NCBI GenBank assembly: GCA_002307065.1
Contig: DBTN01000007.1
Location: forward strand, 37,305 to 53,607
Origin: Akkermansiaceae bacterium UBA1315
Lineage (GTDB): Bacteria; Verrucomicrobiota; Verrucomicrobiia; Verrucomicrobiales; Akkermansiaceae
Direction: 5' to 3'
Length of the DNA: 16,303 nucleotides
The position numbers and the translations under genes were made by a program. This document shows, piece after piece, positions 7,393 to 13,963 of this stretch. The stretch's first letter is position 1; each line of letters opens with the position of its first letter. Below the pieces are notes generated by a model that saw only the letters and a program-made list of their open reading frames with translations, ran no database searches and was not told the origin of the DNA.

Positions 7393-7764
7393 GTCCGAAC
7401 CTTCGGTCACGAGCGGAGGATGTCACGTCAGTTTTACCCCGCCGGTTTTTTCCCGTTGGATCGAGCGCATCAAGCGATCGTTCGTTGAGGTCAGTGCATC
7501 GGAGAGTGCGATTGACTCGCAAATGCGATAATTCTGTCGAATTCGGCGTTCTTCCTGCTGGAGGATGGTCCATGATAAAAGAGATTCTATCGTCGATTTT
7601 TGCGGGCCGTTCGACCGGTGGTCCTCAGGATCGAAAAGGGGCGGCTTCCATTTAATGAAACGGGTGCATCCTGATTGCCAACTTATGATCTCTGAAAACA
7701 AAATCGCAGAAGGTGAATGCGTAATGGCTTTTGCAATCGATTTTGAGGATTAAGTTCCCAGGTG
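7393..7764. other. Divergent intergenic region with possible tiny ORFs
   Basis: This 372-base gap between divergent genes must hold both promoters. No clear gene is visible. One possible 27-codon ORF on the plus strand (ATG 7572, TAA 7653-7655) has GGAGG 7 bases upstream and begins MIKEILSSIFAG. Its stop overlaps (TAATG) the ATG at 7655 of a 32-codon ORF ending at 7753, 11 bases before dhaK. These could be a translated leader, a decayed gene, or chance. The region is visibly A+T-richer near dhaK (7681-7740 is 23 G+C of 60 by hand count). Confidence 0.4.
7508..7539 (+). promoter_or_regulatory. Candidate operator upstream of dhaK, palindrome TCGCA-AA-TGCGA
   Basis: TCGCA-AA-TGCGA (7517-7528) is an inverted repeat just after TTGAC and just before TAATTCTG. 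Much of the same string (TTGAC, CGCAAAT, ATTCTG, in that order) recurs at 9450-9475 before the SorC-family regulator gene. It could be an operator for that regulator; this is inference. Confidence 0.3.
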
Positions 7765-8775
7765 ATGCAACGTATCATCAATGATCCATTCCACGTCGTC
7801 GAGGACGCGATTTCCGGGTACCTCAAAGCGTATCCGAATTATTTCGCGAAGACGGAAAATCCGCGCGTGTTGAAATTTCCATCGGCACCGATTCGTGGAA
7901 AAGTCGGGGTCGTGTCCGGTGGCGGCTCGGGTCATGAACCGGCGTTTTTAGGATATGTCGGCCATCAATTGTTAGACGCGGTCGCGGTGGGTGAGATTTT
8001 TTCATCTCCAACCGCGAAGGCGTTTTTCGATGCGTTCCGAGAGGCGGACGGCGGCAAGGGCGTGGCGTGCTTATTCGGCAATTATGCGGGTGATCAACTG
8101 AATGTGAAAATGGCATGTCAACTCGCGGAACTGGACGGAATTCCGGTGAAGACCGTGGTGGCCAATGACGACGTTGCCTCCGCACCCAACGATCAACGAA
8201 ACAAACGCCGCGGGGTAGCGGGGGAGATTTTGATGTGGAAAACCGGTGGCGCGAAAGCCGCACTCGGTGGTTCGCTGGATGAAGTCATTGCCGTGGCTCA
8301 GCGGACGGTGGATCAGACGCGCAGCATCGGCGTCGGCCTTAGTTCCTGCGTTCTACCCGCCGTGGGTAAGGAAAATTTTGCGATCAAAGCTGGGACGATG
8401 GAAATCGGCATCGGACATCATGGTGAACCCGGTGTGGCGGTGACGAACCTGAAATCGGCGAAAGAAATCGCCAGCCTTGCGCTTGAACAAATCCTTCCTG
8501 ATCTGCCATTCGATGCTGGGATGGAAGTGGTCGTGATTGTTTCAGGTTTGGGCGGGACTCCGGTGATGGAACTGGCGATTGCTTACGATACGGTTGCTGC
8601 TCTTTTAGAGGAAGCCGGCATCACCGTTCACCGAGCGTATGTCGGGAATTATTTCACCTCGCTCGAAATGCGGGGGATCACTTTCACCCTGATGAAATTG
8701 GACGATGAATTGAAAGAACTGATCGATCTCGATTGCGACAGTCTGGGGCTCACTCAAATCAGAAGATCCGGATGA
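7765..8775 (+). CDS. dhaK: DhaK-family kinase, substrate-binding subunit (dihydroxyacetone or related ketose kinase)
   Basis: 336 aa, whole length of the DhaK family. It binds a short-chain ketose through a hemiaminal bond while the DhaL partner supplies the phosphate. Motifs are the GGGSGHEP substrate loop (52-59), YVGHQLLDAVAVGEIF, LFGNYAGDQLN, ANDDVASAP, RRGVAGEI, and the covalent-binding His in MEIGIGHHGEPG (about 218-219), then VSGLGGTPVMEL and a closing YVGNYFTSLEM/GITFTLMKL. The substrate may be dihydroxyacetone, but the family also phosphorylates tetroses such as erythrulose, so only the class is certain. The ATG at 7765 is preferred; a GTG three bases before is possible. The 3' end overlaps dhaL by 4 bases (ATGA), so the two are translationally coupled. 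Confidence 0.93.
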   Translation: MQRIINDPFHVVEDAISGYLKAYPNYFAKTENPRVLKFPSAPIRGKVGVVSGGGSGHEPAFLGYVGHQLLDAVAVGEIFSSPTAKAFFDAFREADGGKGVACLFGNYAGDQLNVKMACQLAELDGIPVKTVVANDDVASAPNDQRNKRRGVAGEILMWKTGGAKAALGGSLDEVIAVAQRTVDQTRSIGVGLSSCVLPAVGKENFAIKAGTMEIGIGHHGEPGVAVTNLKSAKEIASLALEQILPDLPFDAGMEVVVIVSGLGGTPVMELAIAYDTVAALLEEAGITVHRAYVGNYFTSLEMRGITFTLMKLDDELKELIDLDCDSLGLTQIRRSG

Positions 8776-9413
8776 CTCTGTCAACCACCGCGTGTTCCGG
8801 CCGAGCGCTCGTAATCGAATTGGTTGAGGCGATTGAAGAACATACCATGTGGCTAAGTGAGATCGATGGAGCGATCGGTGATGGTGACCATGGCGTGAAT
8901 CTGACAAAAGGGTTTCAACTGATCAAAACACGTCTTGGCGATGACGTGATTTCCATATCTCAGGGATTGGCCTTGATTGGGAAAACCCTGCTCACGGATA
9001 TCGGTGGATCGATGGGACCTTTGTATGGAACCTTTTTCATTCAAATGAGTCTCGCTTCCCGCGATCGAGATCTAGCAGATCCGAGAACCTTCGCGCTGAT
9101 GCTGTGCCGGGCGACCGAAGAAATTGCGGATCTCGGCGGGGCGAAAGTCGGGGATAAGACGTTGATGGACGTCTTGGTTCCTGCCCAGGACGCCTACACG
9201 GCAGCCATCGCGAGGGGGGCGAATCTCGACCTCGCTTTGCGGGAAATGGTCGCGGCTGCCGAGCGCGGCCGGGATTCAACGAGGGATTTGGTGGCGAAAC
9301 TGGGTCGCGCGGCACGTTTGGGTGAGCGTTCCCGGGGGATGCTTGACGCAGGGGCTTGCTCCTGTGCGTTGATTCTCAAGGTGCTGGCTCGTGTTTTTTC
9401 CCGGGCGAGATAA
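8772..9413 (+). CDS. dhaL: DhaL-family kinase, nucleotide-binding subunit
   Basis: 213 aa, normal for DhaL. An all-helical barrel that binds ADP/ATP with two magnesium ions and phosphorylates the substrate held by DhaK. The metal ligands are in IDGAIGDGDHG (D32, D37, D39), followed by GGSMGPLYGTFF (about 78-89), GAKVGDKTLMDVL (123-135) and a C-terminal RSRGMLDAGACSCALIL (about 187-201), where the family usually has DPGA-like residues. The ATG at 8772 overlaps the dhaK stop as ATGA; an in-frame ATG at 8733 inside dhaK is unlikely. No DhaM gene is in the window, so the phosphate donor may be ATP and not the PTS, but an unlinked DhaM cannot be excluded. Confidence 0.93.
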   Translation: MTLSTTACSGRALVIELVEAIEEHTMWLSEIDGAIGDGDHGVNLTKGFQLIKTRLGDDVISISQGLALIGKTLLTDIGGSMGPLYGTFFIQMSLASRDRDLADPRTFALMLCRATEEIADLGGAKVGDKTLMDVLVPAQDAYTAAIARGANLDLALREMVAAAERGRDSTRDLVAKLGRAARLGERSRGMLDAGACSCALILKVLARVFSRAR

Positions 9414-9449
9414 ACTGAAGACTCCGCAGAGTTAGAGATCGACCGCGAG

Positions 9450-9475
9450 GCGTTTGACCGCAAATCATTCTGCCG
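9450..9475 (+). promoter_or_regulatory. Possible regulator site before the SorC-family gene
   Basis: TTTGACCGCAAATCATTCTG, ending just before the ATG at 9477, matches the upstream dhaK element at 7508-7539 in its TTGAC, CGCAAAT and ATTCTG parts. It lacks the second half of the TCGCA/TGCGA palindrome. Possible autoregulatory site; chance similarity is not excluded. Confidence 0.25.
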
Positions 9476-9476
9476 C

Positions 9477-10481
9477 ATGGCTCACCCAGCTACAGACAAC
9501 GACCTTCGCGCTCCCGGTGCGGATATCGACACGATGATCAGCGCCGCGTGGTTGTATTATCACAACAACTTAACCCAGGCAGAAATTGCAAAGCAGTTTG
9601 ATATTTCTCGGCCCGCCGTGGCGAATCTTCTTTCTCGAGCGAGAAATGAAGGTCTGGTCACCATTTCATTGCGCCCGGATTTATTGAGTCGGCTTACCTT
9701 GGCAGACGCGATGCGTTCGCGGTTTGAGTTGGATGATGTGTATGTCGTACCGGTTCCTCCAGGAGCCAGTAAGTTGGAAATTCATCAGGCGCTCGGGAAG
9801 GCCGGAGCGATGTTGTTAGAGAAAACGATGCAGCCGGGCGATGTGTTGGCGACGGCGTGGGGAGTCACGGTTCTTGAAGTTGCGCTGGCATTGTCCGGGA
9901 AAAAAATCGAGGGCACGATGTTGGCTCAAGCGATCGGTTGTGCAAACAGCGGTGAGTCGTTTAACCCGATCCGGCTTGCAAGCATCATGGGTGAAAAACT
10001 CGGTGCTCGCGTTTATCATTTGCCTCTGCCTGCGGTCGTTTCCTCGGTTCAAGCGAAGGAAATTCTCCTAGAGGATCGCGGGATTCGGTCGTGTTTTGAA
10101 ATGGCGAAAAACGCGACCCGTGCGTTGATTGGCATCGGCAAGGTCGCATCGGATGCGACAGTGGTTACGGCCGGATTTTTCAATCCGATGATGATCGACG
10201 AACTCCGCGCGAAAGGAGCCGTGGGAGATATCTCATGCCGTTATTTTGATATCGATGGCAATCCGGTCATCACTGAATTCGATAGTCGGGTGATCAGTTT
10301 GACCTTTGACGATCTCCGGAAAATTGAACCCGTCATTGCGGTCGCTGGCGGTGAAGATAAAGTCACGGCGGTGCTCGGTGCGCTGAGGACCAAGTGTATT
10401 GATATCTTGATCATCGACGAATGCACCGCCCAGAGGGTGCTTGCTTTGGATCGGACGACCTCGTCCACCCGCGCTCATTGA
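9477..10481 (+). CDS. SorC/DeoR-type sugar-binding transcriptional regulator
   Basis: 334 aa. Residues about 20-62 are an N-terminal winged helix-turn-helix (AAWLYYHNNLTQAEIAKQFD, SRPAVANLLSRARNEGLV). Residues about 72-325 are the SorC sugar-binding domain, related to NagB/RpiA-fold phosphosugar binders, with GDVLATAWGVTVLEVA (121-136), TAGFFNP (231-237) and GAVGDISCRYFDIDGNPV (247-264). Members bind a phosphorylated sugar and control adjacent catabolic genes. It starts 63 bases after dhaL on the same strand, so dhaKL are the obvious targets and a phosphorylated product of DhaKL a plausible effector (inference). No Shine-Dalgarno sequence is visible before the ATG. The N-terminal 18 residues are extra to the HTH, and an ATG at 9534 is an alternative start. 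Confidence 0.93.
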   Translation: MAHPATDNDLRAPGADIDTMISAAWLYYHNNLTQAEIAKQFDISRPAVANLLSRARNEGLVTISLRPDLLSRLTLADAMRSRFELDDVYVVPVPPGASKLEIHQALGKAGAMLLEKTMQPGDVLATAWGVTVLEVALALSGKKIEGTMLAQAIGCANSGESFNPIRLASIMGEKLGARVYHLPLPAVVSSVQAKEILLEDRGIRSCFEMAKNATRALIGIGKVASDATVVTAGFFNPMMIDELRAKGAVGDISCRYFDIDGNPVITEFDSRVISLTFDDLRKIEPVIAVAGGEDKVTAVLGALRTKCIDILIIDECTAQRVLALDRTTSSTRAH

Positions 10482-10543
10482 AATGGAGTGAAAGGGAGTG
10501 AGCCGTTTGTTGCGGAAACTACCGGTTTGTCAGAATCGCTGGT

Positions 10544-11575
10544 TTGCGCAAGACTGCGGGCATCTTGCGATTTCGTTTTCTAACAGCGTGGCTTTTTGTC
10601 ATCTCATTCGGTCTATTAACCGGTTGTCAGACGGTTCAGTTTTATCGTCAAGCGATCGGCGGGCAGGTGGAAATTTTCCGCAAAAGCAGACCGATTGAGC
10701 CGATACTTGCGAATCGGGCAACCCGACCGGTTTTGCGCGACCGATTGCTGGCGGTTCAAAAAATCCGTCAATTCGCCAGCGAGCAGCTCGGGTTGCCAGG
10801 TGACGAAAGTTATGGTCGTTATGCCGATCTTGGCCGCGATCATGTCGTCTGGGTCCTTTATGCCGCTCCCGAGTTTTCTTTGGAACCGAAAAAGTGGTGG
10901 TATCCGACGCTTGGAGAACTCGACTATCGGGGGTTCTTTCGAGAACGCGACACACTCGCCCTTTCGGCAAAACTTCGTGAGGAAGGATTCGATGTCTATA
11001 CCGGCGGCGTGGACGCGTACTCGACGCTGGGATGGTTCCACGATCCGGTGCTGAACACGTTTGTTTATTCCTCCGATATCGATCTGGCGGAGCTGATTTT
11101 CCACGAACTGACGCATCGGCGGTTGTTTCGAAAAGGAGATACGAAATTCAATGAGTCTCTTGCCAATGCCGTGGCGGAGGAGGGGGTTCGCCGTTGGTTG
11201 AGGCAGTCTGGGAGGAAAGCCGAACTGGCTGACTACGAAGAGCGTCTGATTCGCAGGGGGGAATTTTTTGATAAGATCGATCTCACTCGTGACCGGTTGA
11301 AAGCGTTGTACGCCAGCGATCTGTCCGAAGAAATCATGCGACGCCGGAAACGCGAAATTCTTGCGGATTTGCGCGATCATTTCCGTGAGCTCCGCAGACG
11401 TTGGGGCGGTCGTGGGTTGGAAGGTTGGCTAAAAGAAGACATCAACAACGCGCATTTGGTCTCGCTGATCACTTACCACCATCACATTCCGGCGTTTCAC
11501 CGGTTGCTGGAACAATGCGGCGGTGACCTGGAGCGTTTTTTCAAAGAAGCCGAAGACTTGAAACTCGCCGATTGA
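10544..11575 (+). CDS. Lipoprotein zinc metallopeptidase, predicted aminopeptidase family (PF10023/COG4324)
   Basis: 343 aa. The N-terminus is a lipoprotein signal: hydrophobic stretch FLTAWLFVISFGLLTGC with lipobox LTGC and the lipidated Cys at 28, so the protein is membrane anchored outside the cytoplasm. GGQVEIFRKSRPIEPIL (about 39-55) and DVYTGGVDAYSTLGWFHDPVLNTF (150-173) are features of the predicted aminopeptidase family. The zinc site is FHELTH (HExxH 187-191), with a probable third ligand in FNESLAN (E204). The C-terminal half is charged and helical. The start is TTG (10544): no ATG or GTG is available in frame after the upstream stop at 10499. A TTG at 10565 is an alternative giving a tighter signal sequence. 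Confidence 0.88.
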   Translation: MRKTAGILRFRFLTAWLFVISFGLLTGCQTVQFYRQAIGGQVEIFRKSRPIEPILANRATRPVLRDRLLAVQKIRQFASEQLGLPGDESYGRYADLGRDHVVWVLYAAPEFSLEPKKWWYPTLGELDYRGFFRERDTLALSAKLREEGFDVYTGGVDAYSTLGWFHDPVLNTFVYSSDIDLAELIFHELTHRRLFRKGDTKFNESLANAVAEEGVRRWLRQSGRKAELADYEERLIRRGEFFDKIDLTRDRLKALYASDLSEEIMRRRKREILADLRDHFRELRRRWGGRGLEGWLKEDINNAHLVSLITYHHHIPAFHRLLEQCGGDLERFFKEAEDLKLAD

Positions 11576-11642
11576 AGGAATGGGGAGTTGCCGTTGCGAA
11601 GGCTTGCGGTGGGAGAAAAACCCGGCTATTTTTCCGGCAGAA

Positions 11643-12014
11643 ATGAGCGCATCATCACCAAAAATCACCGCCTATCTTAAAACCTTCTGCGGCTGGAGCG
11701 AGGGCGTCCGCGCGATCATGCGGAAGTACGATCTTCCTTACGAAGAAAAAGACATCATCAAAAACCCTGCATTCCGCTGGGAAATGGAGCAGCGGAGCGG
11801 TCAGCCGCTTTCCCCTTGCGTGGAAATTGACGGACACATGCTGCCCGACATCAGCGGTGAGGAAGTTGAAAAGTGGCTGACGGCAAACGGCTATCTCGAA
11901 AAAAGCGATGCCGCTCCGGACGCGCCGATCAACTCGTCTTGCACCGATGAACAGCACGCTGCAATGGCGGCAGGTACGTTCCGGATGCCGGGAAAAATCA
12001 AATTTATCGACTGA
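11643..12014 (+). CDS. Monothiol glutaredoxin-like protein with a C-terminal tail
   Basis: 123 aa, cytoplasmic (no signal sequence). Residues about 7-84 form a glutaredoxin/thioredoxin fold: KITAYLKTFCGWS with a single active-site Cys (C16; CGWS, not CxxC), RKYDLPYEEKDII, a cis-Pro segment LSPCVEIDG (P58, C59) and a final helix GEEVEKWLTANGY. The tail (85-123) contains another Cys (C100) and the segment SCTDEQHAAMAAG. The second Cys directly after the cis-Pro is unusual. The ATG at 11643 is preferred, since an upstream in-frame ATG (11580) adds 21 residues that do not fit the fold. Likely role: thiol-disulfide exchange or iron-sulfur handling; the exact function is not readable. Confidence 0.85.
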   Translation: MSASSPKITAYLKTFCGWSEGVRAIMRKYDLPYEEKDIIKNPAFRWEMEQRSGQPLSPCVEIDGHMLPDISGEEVEKWLTANGYLEKSDAAPDAPINSSCTDEQHAAMAAGTFRMPGKIKFID

Positions 12015-12086
12015 TCCAGTCGGCCCATTCGCCTGACGGGAAAAATTTACCGACAAAAACCGGTCTGCCGGGCATTTTCTCGAAGG

Positions 12087-12617
12087 ATGGCGAATAGCAC
12101 GCGAAACAGATGGAAGGAGTGGCTGGCCGAAAACGGTCCGCGACTCCTTCTTTTTGCGCGGGGCTGGGCTCAATCGAAACACGATGCGGAGGACTTGGTC
12201 CAAGAAGCGGTTCTGCGGCTTTGGAATTACCAAGCGGATAAAGGTGGACTGCCGCCGGACCTGCCCTTCGCGTTTTCGACCATCCGCTTTTGTGGCCTCA
12301 ATCATCACCGGAGCGAAACCCGGCGGAAAAAGCGCGAGGAGTCGGTCATCTATCTAAATGATTTCCAAGATGTATGGCTCGATCCCGTTTTGGAAGAAGA
12401 TGAAGAAGCGGACCTTTTGCGGGACGCGGTTCAGGCCTTGAGCCCGAAGCTGCGAGAGGTCGTGGTGATGAAAAGCTGGGGCGGGCTGACCTTTGCCCAA
12501 ATTTCTGAAACGCTTGCGATTTCGCCAAATACCGCCGCATCGAGATACCGATACGCTTTGGAACAACTCGCGCATGAATTGCGCCGTCTGAAGGAGGTCC
12601 GTCATGCCAGCGCCTGA
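12087..12617 (+). CDS. ECF-type (sigma70 family) RNA polymerase sigma factor
   Basis: 176 aa. Region 2 spans about 15-80, with DAEDLVQEAVLRLW (33-46) as the core-binding helix and FAFSTIRFCGLNHHRSETRR towards the -10 recognition part. Region 4 spans about 113-166, with LSPKLREVVVMKSWGGLTFAQISETLAISPNTAASRYRYAL (helix-turn-helix for the -35 element). There is no region 1.1 or 3, as in ECF sigmas. It overlaps the next gene by 14 bases, whose strong Shine-Dalgarno AAGGAGG (12591-12597) lies inside this coding sequence. This indicates coupled expression with a partner that probably controls it. Confidence 0.93.
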   Translation: MANSTRNRWKEWLAENGPRLLLFARGWAQSKHDAEDLVQEAVLRLWNYQADKGGLPPDLPFAFSTIRFCGLNHHRSETRRKKREESVIYLNDFQDVWLDPVLEEDEEADLLRDAVQALSPKLREVVVMKSWGGLTFAQISETLAISPNTAASRYRYALEQLAHELRRLKEVRHASA

Positions 12618-13074
12618 TTCCATCGAACAAGCCCTGAAACGCCTCATGCCGGTCGGTCTGAGTGAAACCGGTCAGCAGTCGATCGACGAAATGTTGGACC
12701 GTCTGATCGGAGAGGATCCGGTTTTTCAAGAAGAGGGAAGGAATCGGAAAATTCGGACTCTCGCGTTCTTCGGTGGTTTAGGGATCGCCGCGGCGTTTTT
12801 TTTGATGATGGCCGTGCCCACGTCCCTGAATTCGGATCGAGTGGAAATTTCGGAACCGGTCGTGGGTGAGAAAATCGTTCTGATGGGTGAATCGGGTCGG
12901 GTAGAGAATATGACGGATGAAGGTTGGGTCTCTGATCCCGACGGCAGCGCGATGGAGGCCGTAAGGTTCCGAGTCGTCGAACAAAACACCTTGCGAGATG
13001 AAGAAACCGGTATCGTTGTGCAGGTTTCCGAACCGAGGGAAGAGCTCCTGTTGTTTCCCGTCACTGCATTTTAA
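12604..13074 (+). CDS. Single-pass membrane protein, probable anti-sigma factor
   Basis: 156 aa. A cytoplasmic N-terminal part (1-50, SIEQALKRLMPVGLS... helical, no zinc motif), one transmembrane segment (about 53-71, TLAFFGGLGIAAAFFLMMA) and an exported C-terminal part (72-156) rich in acidic residues, with repeated short beta segments. The order, topology and 14-base overlap with the ECF sigma gene are typical of membrane anti-sigma factors. No HxxxCxxC motif or named domain is recognisable, so the assignment rests on context. Confidence 0.75.
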   Translation: MPAPDSIEQALKRLMPVGLSETGQQSIDEMLDRLIGEDPVFQEEGRNRKIRTLAFFGGLGIAAAFFLMMAVPTSLNSDRVEISEPVVGEKIVLMGESGRVENMTDEGWVSDPDGSAMEAVRFRVVEQNTLRDEETGIVVQVSEPREELLLFPVTAF

Positions 13075-13076
13075 AA

Positions 13077-13889
13077 ATGAGTATTTACCGTTCTATCATC
13101 GTTTCCGCAGTCACGCTGGCGACCGGTTTTGCTCAGGAGGGAACCCCGGTACCGGTTCCTGCTGAACCGAAGCCGACTCCGGAAAACACACCTCAAATCC
13201 GGGTGACCCGGCCCTTGCCTATCTGTGAGTCCGGGTGGCTCGGCATGAGACTGACCAAACCGGATGCGACGATCGCCGCCCAGATTCCCTCTCTCCCGGT
13301 GGGGGTAGGATTTGTTGTAAAGGCCATCGATCCTGGCGGTCCTGCGGAAAGCGCGAAGCTGGAGCCTTTCGACGTGGTTTGGAAATATGACGATCAGTTA
13401 TTGGTCAACGAAGCCCAGTTGGCGACTTTGCTGCGGCTTTCCAAGGCGGGCACCGAAGTCAATTTGGCGGTTTTCCGGGGCGGTCAACCGATCCAAGCGA
13501 AGTTGAAGCTTGGCGAAATCCCCGCGCGGCCTCCGGGATTTTCGCGGGACGTGACGGATGCTGCGATTTTCCCCGGTGATGGCAGTCCGATGCGGGTGGT
13601 GAACGTCGAAGAAAAAACGGCCTCTTTTTCCAACACCGAGGGCACTGCGCTCCTGCGCCGTGAGGGCGAGGGCTACAAAATCGAAATTCGCGATCCTAGT
13701 GGAAAAGCCATCTACGAAGGCGCATTTGTGAACCTGTCCGACATCTCCGCCGTTCCAAAGGAGTGGCAACGAAGGGTCTTTGCACTCAAGCGCGGACTTG
13801 ATCACGCCCTCGACGGTCGCATGACTCCCGTGCGCCCGCCGCGTCCGAGAATCGTCCCAAAGGTCACATCCGACGCGCCTGCATCCTAG
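13077..13889 (+). CDS. Secreted PDZ-domain protein
   Basis: 270 aa. Signal peptide about 1-19 (SIIVSAVTLATGFAQ), a Pro-rich linker (21-40) and a PDZ domain at about 53-147: WLGMRL, GVGFVVKAIDPGGPAESAKLEPFDVVWKYDDQLL, then AQLATLLRLSKAGTEVNLAVFRGGQPIQAKLKLGE. No trypsin-like or other protease domain is present. The rest (150-270) is a strand-rich region of unknown type ending in a Pro/Arg-rich tail. The ATG lies two bases after the stop of the membrane protein gene, so it is very likely cotranscribed with the sigma factor. It may present or recognise misfolded envelope proteins for this signalling unit (inference). Confidence 0.85.
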   Translation: MSIYRSIIVSAVTLATGFAQEGTPVPVPAEPKPTPENTPQIRVTRPLPICESGWLGMRLTKPDATIAAQIPSLPVGVGFVVKAIDPGGPAESAKLEPFDVVWKYDDQLLVNEAQLATLLRLSKAGTEVNLAVFRGGQPIQAKLKLGEIPARPPGFSRDVTDAAIFPGDGSPMRVVNVEEKTASFSNTEGTALLRREGEGYKIEIRDPSGKAIYEGAFVNLSDISAVPKEWQRRVFALKRGLDHALDGRMTPVRPPRPRIVPKVTSDAPAS

Positions 13890-13963
13890 ATAAATAGGGG
13901 AAAGCCCGGATTTGTGCCGGGAATGCCTTGCGTTTTCTGCGACGGGTTCGCATCTTCCGCCAC

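Noticed and set aside
13905..13921. Hairpin CCCGG-ATTTGTG-CCGGG between the PDZ gene and greA
   Set aside because: The stem is short and is not followed by a T-run, so it is not supported as a terminator.
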